Source: Dipteronia dyeriana (Eukaryota; Streptophyta; Magnoliopsida; Sapindales; Sapindaceae). Taken from it: DNA of 64,000 nt. The notes under the pieces were generated by a model. That model had not been told where the DNA came from and ran no database searches. It saw only the letters and a program-made list of their open reading frames with translations. This document shows positions 10,951 to 22,000 of this stretch, piece after piece. The translations under genes and the position numbers were made by a program. How positions within the stretch are numbered: position 1 is the stretch's first letter; each line of letters opens with the position of its first letter. The stretch covers positions 77,588,204-77,652,203 of the forward strand of contig CM065299.1 in assembly GCA_032871835.1 (NCBI GenBank), given 5' to 3'.

Positions 10951-11709
10951 AGCTTTTGGTGGTGAGAAGAGCTCTTAGTGCTCAAGCCAAGGAAGATGAT
11001 GAGGTACAACGTGACAAAATTTTTTATACCTGCTGCCATGTTAATGATAAGGTATGTAGCATGATCATTGATGGGGGGAGTTGTACTAATGTGGCTAGCA
11101 CTAATTTTGTGGAGAAATTGAATTAAGCCACTTTGAGGCATCCAAAACCATATAAGCTACAGTGGTTAAATGATAGTAGGGAAATCAAGGTGACTAAACA
11201 AGTGTTGGTGACATTTTCAATTGGAAAGTACAAAGATGAAGTCCTTTGTGATGTGGTACCAACGAATGCGGGCCATATCCTTTTGGGGAGACCATGGCAG
11301 TTCGATAGGTATGTGACCTATGATGGGTATACCAATAGATACTCATTTGTACTCAATAAAAAATCAATCACTCTTGTACCTTTAACCCCAAAACAAGTGT
11401 ATGAAGATCAAGTAAGGTTAAGAAAAGAGAGAGATGTAAAAAAAGGGAGTGAGAGTGAGAGTTCAAAAGAAAGAGAGAGAAAAGAAAAAGATTCAGAAAT
11501 AGCAAAATAAGAAAAAAAAGATGAAAAAGAAAAAGTGGTTGTTGAGAAAAAGAGAGAGAGAAAACAAGTAAGTTTTTATGCAAGGGAGAGTGAGGTCAAA
11601 AAGGCTCTATTTTCAAATCAGCCAATGATTGTACTTTTGTACAAAGATGCTTGCTTTAGTACTAATGAACTTAACCCTTCCTTGCCTAGTGTTGTTGTTT
11701 CTCTATTGC
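10951..11709 (+). pseudogene. Aspartic protease and linker of the gypsy element
   Basis: The active-site segment is IIDGGSCTNVAS. Later strands read LCDVVPTNAGHILLGRPW and VTYDGYTNRYSF. TAA stops at 11124 and 11508 interrupt the frame; the first replaces a Leu or similar residue after EKLN. Between about 11400 and 11590 is a Lys/Glu/Arg/Ser-rich low-complexity linker. Confidence 0.85.
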
Positions 11710-13060
11710 AGGACTTTGATGAAGTGTTTCCCAAAGAGATGCCTATTGGTTTACCACCAATAAGGGGGATTGAGCACCAAATTGACTTTGTACCCGGAGC
11801 ACCCATCCCAAATAGACCAGCATATAGAAGTAATCCTGAGGAGACAAAGGAACTTCAAAGGCAGGTTAGTGAGCTCATGGAAAAGGGGTATGCACGTGAG
11901 AGCATGAGTCCTTGTGCGGTTCCCGTATTGCTTGTGCCAAAGAAGGATGGAACATGGAGGATGGAACATGGAGGATGTGCATTGATTGTCGTGCCATCAA
12001 CAATATCACTGTAAAGTATCGACATCCTATTCCTAGATTAGATGATATGCTTGATGAATTACATGGTTCTATTGTTTTTACTAAAATTGATCTTAAAAGT
12101 GGATATCATCAAATTAGGATGAAGGAAGGTGATGAGTGGAAAACTGCTTTCAAAACAAAATATGGATTATATGAGTGGTTAGTTATGCCTTTTGGATTAA
12201 CTAATGCACCAAGTACTTTCATGAGATTAATGAACCATGTTTTGCATGCTTTTATTGGAAAGTTTGTGGTTGTTTATTTTGATGACATTCTGATTTATAG
12301 CAAAAACTTGGATGAGCATGTTGAACATTTAAAACTTGTTTTAGGAGTTTTAAGTACAGAAAAGTTGTTTGCTAATCTCAAAAAGTGCACATTTTGCACC
12401 GATAAACTTGTATTTCTGGGCTTTGTTGTTAGTGCTAAGGGAATTGGGGTTGATGAAGAAAAGGTTAAGGCAATTAAGGAGTGGCCGAAACCTACCAATG
12501 TGGGACAAGTGAGAAGTTTTCATGGGTTGGCTAGTTTTTATAGGAGGTTTGTGAAAGATTTTAGTAGTGTAGCTGCACCTTTAACCGAAGTTATCAAAAA
12601 GAATGTGGCTTTTAAGTGGGGTAATGAACAAGAAAAGGCATTTTACTTGATTAAGGAAAAATTAACTAATGTACCTTTACTTGCTTTGCCTGACTTTGCT
12701 AAAACTTTTGAGATTGAGTGTGATGCTTCAGGAATAGGTATTGGAGCTGTTCTAATGTAAGAAGGTCGTCCCATTGCATATTTTAGTGAGAAGATAAGTG
12801 GAGCAGCCTTGAATTATCCTACCTATGACAAAGAGATGTACGCTTTGATTAGAGCATTGGAAACTAGGCAACACTACCTTTGGCCAAAATAATTTGTGAT
12901 TCACACAGATCATGAGTCCTTGAAGCATATAAAGGGGCAACACAAGCTAAATAAGCGGCATGCCAAGTGGGTGGAGTTCATTGAAACATTTCCATATGTG
13001 ATCAGGTACAAAAAGGGTAAGGAAAACGTGGTCGCTGATGCTCTATCAAGAAGGTACGTT
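11710..13060 (+). pseudogene. Reverse transcriptase and RNase H of the gypsy element
   Basis: RT motifs: [57 protein letters not shown] and the catalytic [11 protein letters not shown]. RNase [51 protein letters not shown] direct 14-bp duplication (GATGGAACATGGAG at 11947-11960 and 11961-11974) shifts the frame inside the RT. TAA codons at 12758 (expected Gln) and 12890 (expected Glu) break RNase H. Confidence 0.92.
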
Positions 13061-14542
13061 CTACTTTCTACTTTGGATGCTAAATTGTTTGGTTTTGAAT
13101 ACATTAAACAGTTGTATGTGGAAGATTCTGATTTTGGTAATATGTTCAATGCATGTGAAAAGGCAGCATTTGGTAAATTTTATAGGCATGATGGATTTTT
13201 GTTTAGAGAAACTAAATTATGTGTGCCTAAGAGTTCTTTGCATGAATTGCTTGTTAGAGAAGCTCATGGGGGAGGTTTGATGGGGCATTTTGGTGTAGCT
13301 AAGACGCTAGATACTTTGCATGAACATTTTTTTTGGCCTCATATGAAACGTGATGTAGAAAGAATCTGTGAGAAATGCATTACTTGTAGACAAGCCAAGT
13401 CTGGGATTAAACCTCATGGATTGTATACTCCTTTGCCTATACCTAGTGGACCTTGGATTGATATTTCTATGGATTTTGTGTTGGGTTTGCCTAGGTCAAA
13501 AAGGGGTAGGGACTCTATATATGTGGTTGTTGATAGGTTTTCTAAAATGGCACATTTCATTCCTTGTCATAAAACCGATGATGCATCACATATTGCTGAT
13601 TTGTTTTTCAAAGAAATTGTAAGATTGCATGGCATGCCTAATACCATTGTTTCGGATAGAGATGCTAAGTTCTTAAGCTACTTTTGGAAGACTTTGTGGG
13701 GTAAGTTAGGCACTAAACTTTTATTTTCTACTACTTGTCATCCACAAACTGATGGTCAAACTGAAGTAGTTAATAGGACTTTATCTACCTTGTTGCGTGC
13801 TATAATACAAAAGAACTTGAAAACATGGGAGGATTGTCTGCCGCATGTAGAGTTTGCTTATAATAGGAGCGTGCATTCTGCAACTCATTTTTCGCCTTTT
13901 GAAATTGTGTATGGTTTTAACCCATTGACTCCTTTGGATTTAATTCCTTTACCTGTGAATGAGCATGTTAACTTGGATGGAAAGAAAAAGGCAGATTTTG
14001 TTAAGCAAATCCATGAAAAGACTCGGGAAAACGTAGAGAGACGAACTAAGCAATATGCCAATCAAGCAAATAAAGGGCGTAAGAAGGTTGTGTTTGAGCC
14101 CGGTGATTGGGTGTGGTTGCATATGAGCAAGGAACGATTCCCTGCCTAGCGGAGTTCTAAACTACTTCCAAGGGGAGATGGCCCATTTCAAGTGATTGAA
14201 ATAATCAATGACAATGCATACAAGTTGGATCTTCCAGGTGAGTACAATGTTAGTGCAAGCTTCAATGTTTCTGATTTGTCGCCTTTTGATGTAGGCGACG
14301 ATTTGAGGACAAATCCTTTTCAAGAGGGAGGGAATGATGAGAACAAGGCAGCTGCATCAAATGATCCATTGCATGTTCCGGTTGGGCCAATAACAAGGGC
14401 AAGAGCTAAGAGATTCAAAGAAGCAATAAATAGCCTAATTCAAGACACTTGGGCTGATTTTGAATTGTTGAAGTCCAAGATAAGCCCACATGAAGACCAA
14501 GGCATAATTAATGTCATCAAGGCAATTGATTGGGCCGAATAA
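13061..14542 (+). pseudogene. Integrase and C-terminal tail of the gypsy element
   Basis: An HHCC zinc-binding region ([10 protein letters not shown]...[11 protein letters not shown]) is followed by the DDE core: Asp in [10 protein letters not shown], Asp in IVSDRDAKF, Glu in [15 protein letters not shown]-terminal barrel-like domain ends with NVSDLSPFD. TAG at 14147 replaces an expected Gln. The frame runs 208 bp into the 3' LTR and ends there with GPITRARAKRF...IKAIDWAE. I see no chromodomain; the LTR-encoded tail recalls CRM chromoviruses, but I do not assign the lineage. Confidence 0.9.
14320..14334 (+). other. Polypurine tract of the gypsy element
   Basis: CAAGAGGGAGGGAA abuts the 3' LTR start TGATGAG. 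Confidence 0.85.
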
Positions 14543-15081
14543 GGAAGACTTGGGTGTGTGGCACAAGCTAGGAGAAGAGTCAACTTTGGCTGATTTATTC
14601 CCTTTTAATTTTCAAAGAATAATAGTTGATTTGTTTCCCAAATTAAGGGGCTGATTTGTTTCCAGATTTAGCTTTCCAATTAGGGAGCAAGTCAATAGTT
14701 TCTCAAATTAGTTTTCTTCTGATTATAAGGCCTTAATGGCCGAATTATCTTGTTTCTTTTTAGGATGGCTTATAGACTTTCTTTTCGTTTAGGGTTTTAG
14801 TATATAAAGGAACGAATTGGATGTAATTGGAGAGACTTGAATTGAATAAAAATTGTGAGAGTTCATCTTTTTTTTCTTCTGAAAACTTGACTTATCACTC
14901 ACATCTTCTTATTGTTCTTGAGTGTGGCGTCTTCAACTTCTTGATACCGTTGGTTCTTACCTCCTTATAGGTAACGGGTCGCGGTCCGATAACGTTCTTG
15001 TTTATAAACTTGGTTAGAAAACGATCCTTCGTTACCATATATTGGTTCCGGGTCTCACTGCTCTTGATGAGGTTCATATCA
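14335..15081 (+). mobile_element. 3' LTR of the gypsy element
   Basis: 747 bp, matching 8311-9060 except for about 20 substitutions and a short T-run indel. It is followed directly by the CTTAG target duplication. Confidence 0.95.
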
Positions 15082-15082
15082 C

Positions 15083-17300
15083 TTAGTAACTACCATTGCA
15101 TGAGAACACGGTAAGTCATCTAAATCCCATTCATGTCATGACAAGAACGTTCATCAAGGTCGACGGTTGTTTCCTTCCATCAGTATTCTACCTTAAATTT
15201 ATTGAAGTGAATGGGGTGAATCTCACACCGTTGTGGTTTATCTATCCTATCTTTGTAAGTTGGTTTGCAAACGTTGTCAAGTATGTAGACAATTCATGTG
15301 CATTTGTTCACCGATCATGGAACCACATTTGCAACAAATCTCTAATAAATTTTGCCATTGATGTGATGGACAATTTTCAGACTGCAAGTAAACAAGAATT
15401 CATTGACTCAGCAATGTTGGTGGTCATCAAAAAGTTTCTATTTCTAGGACTATGTACATATGAAAACTTTTTTATCCTAATGCCATACAACTCATCATAA
15501 ACCTTACGGTAGGTTTCTTTCAACTCAGCCATTAAACGGTTAAAATCCTCGATACGGTACACATACGTAGCACGGTAGTAAAGCAAAATCACATCATCCC
15601 TCTACTTATAAAATCTTTTGAGATTTTATGCTAAGTGGTATGCACAAATCCCATGAGTTGCATCTGGGAATATGGCTTCCATTGCATTGAATATACCATT
15701 GTGCCGATCCGAAACTAACAACACACGGTCGGGATATTAGATCAATTTATGGAGTTTCTTTAAAAACCAAGTCTACGACTCTGTGCATTTAGAGATTGCA
15801 AACCTAAATGCCATAAGGTATATCATCTCGTTTCCGTCTTTACACACAACAACTAACAAAACGCACACGGTCCTAGCCTTCAAATGGGTAGCATCAATAC
15901 AGATAACCGGCTTAATAACAGAATTGAACCCCTCTATAGAGGCTCTAATTGCCATGAATCCATATTTAAAATGATTTTACGAGTCGGTCTTGATCTTTGT
16001 CACAGTCCCGGGGTTTGATTGTTCCAAAACATAAAAATAAGATGACAACCTCTGAAAGAATTCTCACGGACAACCGAATACCTGATTTAAAGTGTGCTTC
16101 TTCGATCTGTAGGCTATGTTCTACGAGAGGTGTATGTCATGATGCTCCATCATCTCAGAAACAATATCATTAGGACAGATGATGCATCCGGGATCGCAAT
16201 ATTTACTTGCAAATAAATCTCCTATCATGGCTGCACTTACAAGTTTAAATTCAACATTGTAGTTGTCATTTCTCTCACATGTGTGCTCATTAACGAATGC
16301 CTTTACATTTCAATAAATCCCCATATTCGACTTCCATTCCCAAAGAACCCATCCATAACTTCTCCGTGTACATTCGATAGTGAATCGTGCATTAGAAGAT
16401 CGTGAAATCATGTGCTCAAACCAATCTAAAAATGCATATGACTCTACAGCTTGCTTCAATGTAGTCTTGTCTTTGAACATTTATCCTTTGTATAATGGAC
16501 CTTTGTCACCTGAATTTCGAATACATCCACTAATCTAACGGTTGGAATTGAGTAAAGCTCTGAACCTGATAATATCTACCGTGTGTTCATGGAAAGTGAA
16601 GAACTGTTGGATATTCCACTCACTCTTCGTTCTTTTATTCCAAAAATTGTTACCGCTACCCTACCATCATCATCATCATCACCACCAGTCTCATCTTTTG
16701 TATCACTGATTGAACTATCAGACCTTCCAAAAGTATCTATGCTTTCAGAAATATCCACAATGCATGCTTGGTAGTAGATGCTGGTGTCACATGGTCATTG
16801 CTTGCTGATGTAAATTCAGGTGAAGCTTGGGATGCAAGTGGATTATTTTTGCCACAAACTGATTTATAGTTTGGAGTACCCATCGAAGAACATGGATTAT
16901 TAGTGGGTTTAACATGAGAGACTGTATATGTTGATTGCATTGGATTTGCTGCCACAAACTGATTTATAGTTTGGAGTACCCATCGAAGAACATGGATTAT
17001 TAGTGGGTTTAACATGAGAGACTGTATATGTTGATTGCATTGGATTTGCTGGAGGTCGAAATTAATGTTTGTTGACAAATTCAACATCAATTGCGGCCTA
17101 ACCTTTTTCCTTTTGAATAACCACAAACTACATCGTCATCACTCATAACTGACAATGTCACTGTACCAACCTCCGTTTTCACATGTGAAGTTAGCTTTAA
17201 CTCTACTTTATCTCTACTAACCCCTGTCCGATGGTATATCATTTTCACCAATTCATTATACGCTCCTTTGTCCTTTTTTGTTAGATATAGTGAAAAAAAT
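15083..17300 (-). pseudogene. mudrA-like MULE transposase, N-terminal, catalytic and SWIM part
   Basis: Read on the minus strand. N-terminal module: KGAYNELVKMIYHRTGVSRD, KLTSHVKTEVGTV. An acidic stretch follows (GGDDDDDGR). DNA-binding module: MFKDKTTLKQAVESYAF, FVNEHTC. DDE core: VICIDATHLKARTV (first Asp) and VLLVSDRHNGIFNAMEAIFP (second Asp), then GICAYHL and MTTNIAESMNSCL. SWIM finger end: DLDDLPCSHAMVV. A donor (ACTAA, GTATGT) follows, exactly where the gypsy element is inserted. At least six stops and a 100-bp duplication make it non-functional. The N-terminal start is not resolved. Confidence 0.85.
16851..17050. repeat. Perfect 100-bp tandem duplication in the mudrA N-terminal region
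   Basis: GCCACAAACTGATTTATAG begins at 16851 and 16951, and both units end TGGATTTGCT. I saw no differences between the units. As 100 is not a multiple of three, it shifts the transposase frame. Confidence 0.95.
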
Positions 17301-17444
17301 ATGCCCGGTTAACCGGTTACCCTTCTAATGCTCACCACACTAAACTAATAGCCAATACATGGTATTCTTAGACCTTGAAAAGAAAAAACATTTCAGTCAA
17401 TAACAGTATTGTAACAACAATTACTATAATTTAGTTTAGGTGAG

Positions 17445-17805
17445 TGCCTAGGAACAATTCTTTTAAGCTTAGGTATGTTTCTTAGGCCTACAACATTCCT
17501 CTCAGGCTTAACTCATCTTCTATTTTCAAAATCAATAACAACAACCAATAACAAAATCAATAATTCCGAAAGTTTTGGTTCAACCAACCAACACAATCCG
17601 AAACCTATTTTGGTTCAACACCGATCAACACAAACAAATATACATACACCATAAATCATCACAAAAACACATGCAAAATAACATTTCAAATGAACATAAA
17701 TGATACATAAACCTGTTAATGTTAGTTCAGCAGTGTTTAACACAAACTAATATACATACACCGCAAACCTTACAAAAACACATACAAATTCTCTAAACCT
17801 TTTCC
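17445..17805. repeat. Direct repeat, copy on the 5' side of mudrA
   Basis: Partner of 7440-7760, same orientation. It opens with GTGCCTAGGAACAATTC and continues as AC-rich non-coding DNA. It contains a short internal re-duplication around a CAATCCGAAA.CTATTTTGG block. Confidence 0.8.
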
Positions 17806-17830
17806 TTACCAAACCATACAACATTATAAA

Positions 17831-19056
17831 TATGCAAACACACCAGCATTGTTGTTTAATGGCTTTAGTTGCATTTCCAGTTATTCATGTGATAGCGAGG
17901 ATGCTGTGTTTGCACCCAACAATACTACATACACTTTGACTACAACAAAATTGCCTCTTAAAAGTTTGATGTGACATTTCATCAAACATCTTAACTATAC
18001 CCATCAATACTACATACACAAACCTCAATTCGTGGTTAAAAAATCCAAAACCCTCAATCCTTCATTATATCCAAATCGTTTCAAACTTAAACAACAATAA
18101 AAGAACGAGAGGAGACAATGGAATTTCAAACTTTAGAGTCATTTTAGGACTTACATCAACTGAGTATGCTCGATTTCAAACTTGACAGTAAAGCTCGATT
18201 GAAGGAGGTGGCGACACTACCAATATTCCGATCATCGGTAAGATTACAGTCGGGACCAAGATTCCAGTGGAGAGAACAACAGGATTTGAACAACAGTGGA
18301 TTCCGGTCGACAGTGAGGACGATGAGATTTGAAATGGAAAGAATGAGTGACCAATCTATGGATTTGTTGTAAGAGAACGATGGAGAAGAATCAAAGATGA
18401 CTCTGAATGTTTTGGGTTTCTTCAGTCGACTGAAGGAGAAGAAAAGAAGAGCAGTTTCGTCCTTACACATTGCTAGAGGGTAATTTAGTCATTTTGTATG
18501 GTTTCATTTTGGAGGGTATTATTGTCTTACAAAGGCTATTTCCTAGAAAATAAATGTTAAGAAAGGTTGTTTCCCAATGTTTCCCAACTATGAATGTTAG
18601 GAAAGTCTATATTTGCAGGACCCCTTTTTATTATTTTGAACCTAAGCATTGGAGTTTCCTCAATTTGGTTTGCCATTATCGCCCAGATTTTCTATTTCTC
18701 TCTCTATTTTCATTTTGCTTTCTTCGGACCCTCCAAAGTTTTCATATTTTTTATTAGAAGAGAACTCGGTACTCTCTCTGTTGTTCCCGTGGGAGTAATA
18801 TTTTTTTTTGATCTATTTATTCATTTATTTTGTTTTTTTTTTCTCTCATGGGTTCAAATTCAATTTATTTTTTCCATTACACTCTTGTTTTCTCAAATAT
18901 AAGCTAAACAGATCCTGTTTTTCTCATTTGTCATCTCTAAAATCACACACTTTAACTCTGTTTCCACTCTGTATCTGTCTGTCTATCTATCTATCTATCT
19001 ATCTATCTATCAATATATATACATATATTGGTTTGTTATTGTTACAGAGGATCAAA
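17831..19056. other. Upstream region of KASIII, no gene seen
   Basis: The MULE right end probably lies somewhere in 17830-18550. From 18600 the DNA is T-rich, with a (CTAT)n microsatellite at about 18980-19010. A possible leader-intron acceptor (TTGTTATTGTTACAG) ends at 19047, ten bases before the KASIII ATG. No clear TATA box. Confidence 0.5.
18980..19010. repeat. (CTAT)n microsatellite in the KASIII leader region
   Basis: About seven CTAT units just upstream of the coding start. Confidence 0.9.
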
Positions 19057-22000
19057 ATGGCAAATGCATCTGGGTTGTTTACACCTTCAGTTCCAAGCCT
19101 GAGGAGGAGGGTTCAGCCTCCAGTACAGATATATCGATCTGGTTTTTGTTCCTCTGAGAGAATGTTTAAAAGGGTATTGTGCTCCAGCATCATTGCAGGT
19201 GATGAAATGAGTGTCTCTCATTCTGAATCTAGACCACCCAGGTAGATTTTTGCTCTTGTTTCTTTGCGTTTGTGTGATTCGTTACTTCTTTCTTTAGTTT
19301 GTTTCTCGAACTGGGTCTTTAATGCAATTGGATTAGTATATATTGGTTGTTGTTTTTTTTTTATGATAATGGACAATCACTGCATTAACTAGCTTTAATT
19401 TTGTATTAATCTTGGATCTCTCTGTATATAACGGTGTTAATTTTGTAATGAAGTGGAAGTTTGAGTTTTTATAGAATTTCTTTTGTTAAGTTTTTTTTTT
19501 TATGTATTTTATATTTGCATGCACAAGAACTTAGAGCTGATATATATGTGGAGTTGAATCTATTAATATTGTGGTACTGAGATCTCATATGGTGATAATA
19601 TAATTTTTTTTGCTTATTCTTATTGGAGAAGGAGCTTGAATTGTTTTCCAATCTGTATTCTGAGGAAAGATTACTTTATCTGGATACCTTTAAGTGTTTT
19701 TCAACAACAGTCATGAGGGTCAATAACATGTTTGGAAAGCTGTGAGTTAAATGCATAGAGTTAGATTATGGGGTTATTAAACAAAGGTGGTCGTTAATTA
19801 CTAGTATTGGGAGGCTGTTTATGAATTATAACATTCTGTAGTCTATATTTTCACATGTGTTTGATAACAGCAACACGTTGATCTTCCTTTGGTGGAGATA
19901 TAATTTGAGGAGACAGCTTAATTTTGATAAATAAGGATGTACTGAAATTACAGGATCTCCAATCTTCACATTATATGACACTTTGTTGTAAAATCACTGC
20001 AGTGATACAAGGATATTTCAGTTAAAAAAAACCCTGAGGTATATGGTTTCCTAGTTATTCTCAAACAAATTTGAGGAAAAGTATATCTAGATGCAGCTCA
20101 CTATCAAAAAGTGTACTAGAGCCTAGGCATGTCACTGAAGTCTCCTTTGCTTGGTGAAAGTGATGGAGAAACTCTAAGCTGAGGCTCAAATCACAGAAAA
20201 GTGAAAACTCTAATTTTTTCCCAACTATTGAGAAGGTAGATATCCTTGATATTGCTAATATTCTTGTATTCAATTGTCTATTGGAATCCACCTCTGGCTG
20301 CATCAGAAGATTGTGCGGTGTTGCCTTTTATTGTGGTCCATAAATAGAGTGCATTACATTAGGTTGTGTTTATACTGTTGGTATACAACATTACTGAATG
20401 GGTTGCAAGGTCTGATCTCTAAATTTGCTTGAACTGCAATTGTAAATAAATTGTTGTGCCAATCCTTTTCCTTCTTCTTTTAGCCGCTCTTAGATGTAAT
20501 AATTGAATTATCTACTTTGAGATTAAGAGGTTTGCCTTTTGATTTGCAAATGTAAAGAGTTTCAAGCTTTTGGGGTTGGCTGGCTATATGAACAGTTTGG
20601 AGGTGGATTATGTCTAGCAGAGGGACGAATCATATTCTAATGACATGAAAAGTTGGAGGTCTGAGTTTTATTTTACTGAAGTTTGCTTACAGACAATGAT
20701 CTAAATTTTGATATGATAGCTAGAAAATTTTGGTAGAAAAGCATTCGGTTCTCTTTGTAAGTCAAACTTATTTTATTGGTGAAGAGATTTACATCTGTAG
20801 GTTGATATACCTTCCTTTTTTGCTTCTTTTGATTAATTTTTACTGTCACTTTATTTGATAATGCTCAGTCCCCAAGTTACGTTTGTATTCTGCTGAGTTA
20901 TGGGTTAGACAATTTTTTATCACTGAATCTCGAAGTTGTTAAGTTCTATATTGAGAGTATATTCATGATCTTTCTTAATAACTTCCTTTGTTGTCTAACC
21001 AAGCAATTGTTTGACTTCCCCTGGCTAATAGAACGTGAATTCTGTATAATAAGTCCTGCCTGGTTAGTCTGGTTTAGAGGCACTGTCAATATCGATGTCT
21101 GATTTTATCCAATGAAATAAGACTTCGGCTTTGAAAATGAAAATCCATCTGATAGATATCATCATCACTGTTCCCATACTAACAAAATTTATTACAGGTT
21201 TGTCAGTAAAGGCTGCAAGTTAGTTGGATGTGGATCAGCAGTGCCTGCTCTTCAGATTTCTAATGTAGAGCTTTCGAAAATAGTTGAAACTTCTGATGAA
21301 TGGATTTCTACTCGAACTGGGATTCGCAATCGACGAGTTCTATCAGGTTAGTTGATACTTGTAATGCATCCTAAATTCCATAGATAGGGTATTAGGGTTA
21401 CTGTGAATGGTCTGGCAGGCTCTGCTTGGATGTAGTGCCTATTTTTTGTCATGTTCAAAGACTGAGATTGAGCATTGAGGAAGGTTGTTCAGCCTTACAA
21501 CTTTACAAGTTTGGGCCTAGCTGGTCTAAGTTTGATTGTTTTACTACATTTACAATTATATGATTGTTTTTTTTTTTTCCTTTTAATAATGAAATACGAT
21601 TGAGTACAGGCCTTGCTTATTTTTGTAATAGAATCCATCTTATTGTTATGCTAGAGTTCGGATGTCTATAGATTCTATTGATAGTATTAGTTTATGGTCT
21701 TCTTATCTATTGAATAGTGGTAATAAACTGCAAAGCTTACGATTGTATTCTTTAGCATCTTATTTCTCATACATATGATAACTTCTATTTGAACTTTGCT
21801 TTTACAGGCAAGGAAAGCTTGAATGATCTAGCTGTAGAGGCAGCAAGGAAAGCTCTTCTGATGGCCGAGGTTGAGCCTGATGATGTTGACCTAATCTTGA
21901 TGTGCACGTCCACTCCAGAAGATCTTTTCGGCGGTGCTCCTCAGGTATAGCAGTGCTATAGGATTATATATATCCAAAAGTAAACTAAGGCACATGAAAT

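Larger units (their letters stand above)
8306..15086 (+). mobile_element. Complete but decayed Ty3/gypsy LTR retrotransposon
   Basis: LTRs are 8311-9060 and 14335-15081, the PBS 9062-9080 and the PPT 14320-14334. A perfect 5-bp target duplication CTTAG lies at 8306-8310 and 15082-15086. By eye the LTRs differ by about 20 substitutions plus a short indel, roughly 2.7 percent, so the insertion is fairly recent. The order gag, protease, RT, RNase H, integrase is that of Ty3/gypsy. At least six in-frame stops and one 14-bp duplication break the polyprotein. I see no chromodomain. Confidence 0.97.
3012..17830 (-). mobile_element. Decayed Mutator-like element (MULE) with Ulp1-like cargo, split by a gypsy element
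   Basis: The transposase is on the minus strand (N-terminal part 15083-17300, C-terminal part 7787-8214). On its 3' side lie an HBD-membrane ORF (-), a coiled-coil ORF (+) and a Ulp1-like protease (+, convergent with mudrA). MULEs carrying Ulp1-like proteases are known in plants (Kaonashi-type elements), which supports reading these pieces as one element. I found no terminal inverted repeats and no 9-bp target duplication, so both ends are approximate. The left end may have been replaced by the copia element. The gypsy insertion at 8306-15086 is later. Confidence 0.6.

Noticed and set aside
18554..19050. Hydrophobic frames upstream of KASIII
   Set aside because: T-rich DNA gives Phe/Leu/Ser-rich frames; no domain, and the real start is ATG 19057.
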